Part shown: positions 62,353 through 64,000 of the stretch, piece after piece
Layout of the letters: each line of letters opens with the position of its first letter
Numbering within the stretch: position 1 is the first letter of the stretch
Origin: Pterois miles
Lineage: Eukaryota > Chordata > Actinopteri > Perciformes > Scorpaenidae
Reading direction: 5' to 3'
NCBI GenBank assembly: GCA_947000775.1
Contig: CAMQGK010000637.1
Coordinates: 14,945,501 to 15,009,500 of the forward strand
Length of the DNA: 64,000 bases
Made by a program: the position numbers and the translations under genes
The notes under the pieces: model-generated
Told to the model about the DNA's origin: nothing
The model's input: only the letters and a program-made list of their open reading frames with translations
Databases searched by the model: none

Positions 62353-64000
62353 TTTTTCCCCTCCCCTTATGTATACTGTAGGAATCAATCTGTGAAAACA
62401 GCCTTAAAGGCTGAGACAATGCCTCAGTCTAGCACATGACAGACAAGCATCTCCGGCCTGTATTGCATCAAAATGACAGGACCCAACACAAGTAATCTGA
62501 CACATCTTGATCACAGCACAGTCCTGATCTTTCTGTCACACTGGGGATTAAAACAGAAACACAGGGCTAACAAGGGTCAGATATGAAATTTCAAGGAAGT
62601 GACACATGACAGGACAAACAATTAAGTGTCAGTACGCTGACCTTGGGGCAACAGTTTCACACCATGACCCTCAATGCATTAGTCATTCCACCCACAGCAG
62701 GAAAGGGAGGAAAAAAGCGAGCCTCGCTGCTCTGGTTCATCCAATGCCACGAGCCCAGTGTTGTTCATTGTTTAGTCGTTATGATTAAAAGATGTACAGC
62801 GCTATGGAAATTGGAGAGCTTGTGATTTGTCTTTGTCCGGTCAGCCTCCTACAGTATTCAGTGTGCGAGTTGCAGAGGTGCAGCTCAAGGTAGCTGTGGT
62901 CTTTACACAGCACAAATAAGCTTGGATCACACACTATAGGAACACAAGCACTTGTCATTATATTTCAGAAGTACAGAAATGATATAAATGAAGACGTGGT
63001 TCCCTCTGTACAGAGTTTGGCGCTATGGTTCGCTGTTCAAGGAGCACATTCTTGGCTATTTTAACACCTCTACCGGAGGAGCCTCTATCAATCTTTGGAC
63101 TTTTCTACAGTGGAAGCTCTACAACCGCAGCTCAGAAATCAAGGATGTAATTACTCATGCAGAAAGCACAACGTGAAGGAGAAAAAGCCATGTTCTGCTG
63201 AGTATTGCTTTTAGAGGAGGCAACCAAACAAGCCATGGTGGTGCTGTAATCAGTCAAACCCGACTGCTAATTCTTTAGGTGGTGAAGGCCGCAGCATTTT
63301 TACCTCACTATCACTGTCCTTTTTCTTTTTTCTTTTACACAAACTTCAACAGGAGAGCTTCTCTAGTTATAGGAGAACTTCACTGTTAGATACACATTTT
63401 AATACTTCACATAATGCACATATGTAGGAAGGAAAAATACAAAAGAGTGCTCCAGCTACTGGAGAATTAGCAGATACAGTAGACGAGTCAACTAGTTCAA
63501 GCTTTTTCTTCCACCTGTTGAATAAATTTTAACATCATTAAAATGTTTCGTCTTCGAAAACACTACTAGCACTAACTGACTACCTTATTTAAAACAACCT
63601 GTCAGAGAACATGTATAATGACCAGCGCTACCACTGTCTTGCACATAAACAAATATCAGCCAATTAATTATTAATTTCTAAATGTGTTTTTTAATCATCA
63701 TAGACGTTGGCCAGCATGGTCTCATTTCTCTGTGACAGCTGGTGATGCTTTCCTGTGATTCGCAGTAATCCACTTTTTATTATGAAGAAAATACTGGTAT
63801 TTTTTATACAGTGGGGAATGGATATAATATTGTAGGTGGTGGGGACATATGGTCCAAACAGAGCAGAAATGACAAGCCAAATTTCCCAGACAAAATTCAG
63901 CACTTCCTACTTACTTACTGTACTATCTACGAATGATTAAACTGTTTTGGCTTTATTAACTTAAGGATTCAGAAGATACATTACAAATGGTTGGAGTGTT
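62353..64000. other. Gene-free stretch to the window end
   Basis: No exon, RNA gene or repeat family was recognised. Confidence 0.45.

Noticed and set aside
1..64000. Prokaryotic-type systems, CRISPR arrays, viral gene remnants
   Set aside because: Nothing seen: no direct-repeat/spacer arrays, no recognisable viral or transposase protein frames; all mobile DNA here is non-autonomous.

Overview
The window is nuclear DNA of a ray-finned fish, most likely a spiny-rayed teleost. The evidence is one split vertebrate gene with GT-AG introns, many long (CA)n/(TG)n microsatellites, tRNA-derived SINEs, and many short non-autonomous repeats of kinds common in teleost genomes. There are no prokaryotic operons, CRISPR arrays, phage genes or insertion sequences. 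Most of the 64 kb is non-coding.

One intact protein-coding gene is present: nr4a2 (Nurr1, an orphan nuclear receptor), plus strand. It has two non-coding 5' exons (about 25.3-25.48 kb and 25,974-26,075) and six coding exons between 26,255 and 29,323. The coding exons join in frame at GT-AG boundaries to give 600 residues, matching the family in length and exon layout. The 3' UTR probably runs to about 30.4 kb. Upstream lie a cAMP-response-like element, an E-box, an inverted CCAAT box and an NBRE (the NR4A family's own binding site).

Divergent from nr4a2, on the minus strand between about 17.6 and 5.3 kb, lie scattered exons of gpd2 (mitochondrial FAD-dependent glycerol-3-phosphate dehydrogenase). 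Head-to-head NR4A2-GPD2 is the order in human. Here gpd2 looks dead. The FAD-binding glycine motif and the acidic residue after it are altered, one or two middle exons cannot be found, an exon near 5.3 kb is frameshifted with internal losses, and no later exon is recognisable in the last 5.2 kb. I read this as the decaying second copy of gpd2 left after the teleost genome duplication, with nr4a2 kept. The ohnolog part of that reading is inference.

The remaining DNA falls into two parts. From 17.7 to 25.2 kb is the nr4a2 upstream region, holding two SINEs, repeat fragments and a possible conserved element near 20.6-21.1 kb. From 30.4 to 64 kb is a gene desert with no credible gene. It contains hAT-like non-autonomous elements, a roughly 1-kb repeat present in two inverted copies (44.3-45.4 and 61.4-62.4 kb), foldback hairpins, microsatellites and several unique stretches that resemble conserved non-coding enhancers. 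I found no new multi-gene system; the gpd2 relic and its contrast with the preserved nr4a2 are the main result.
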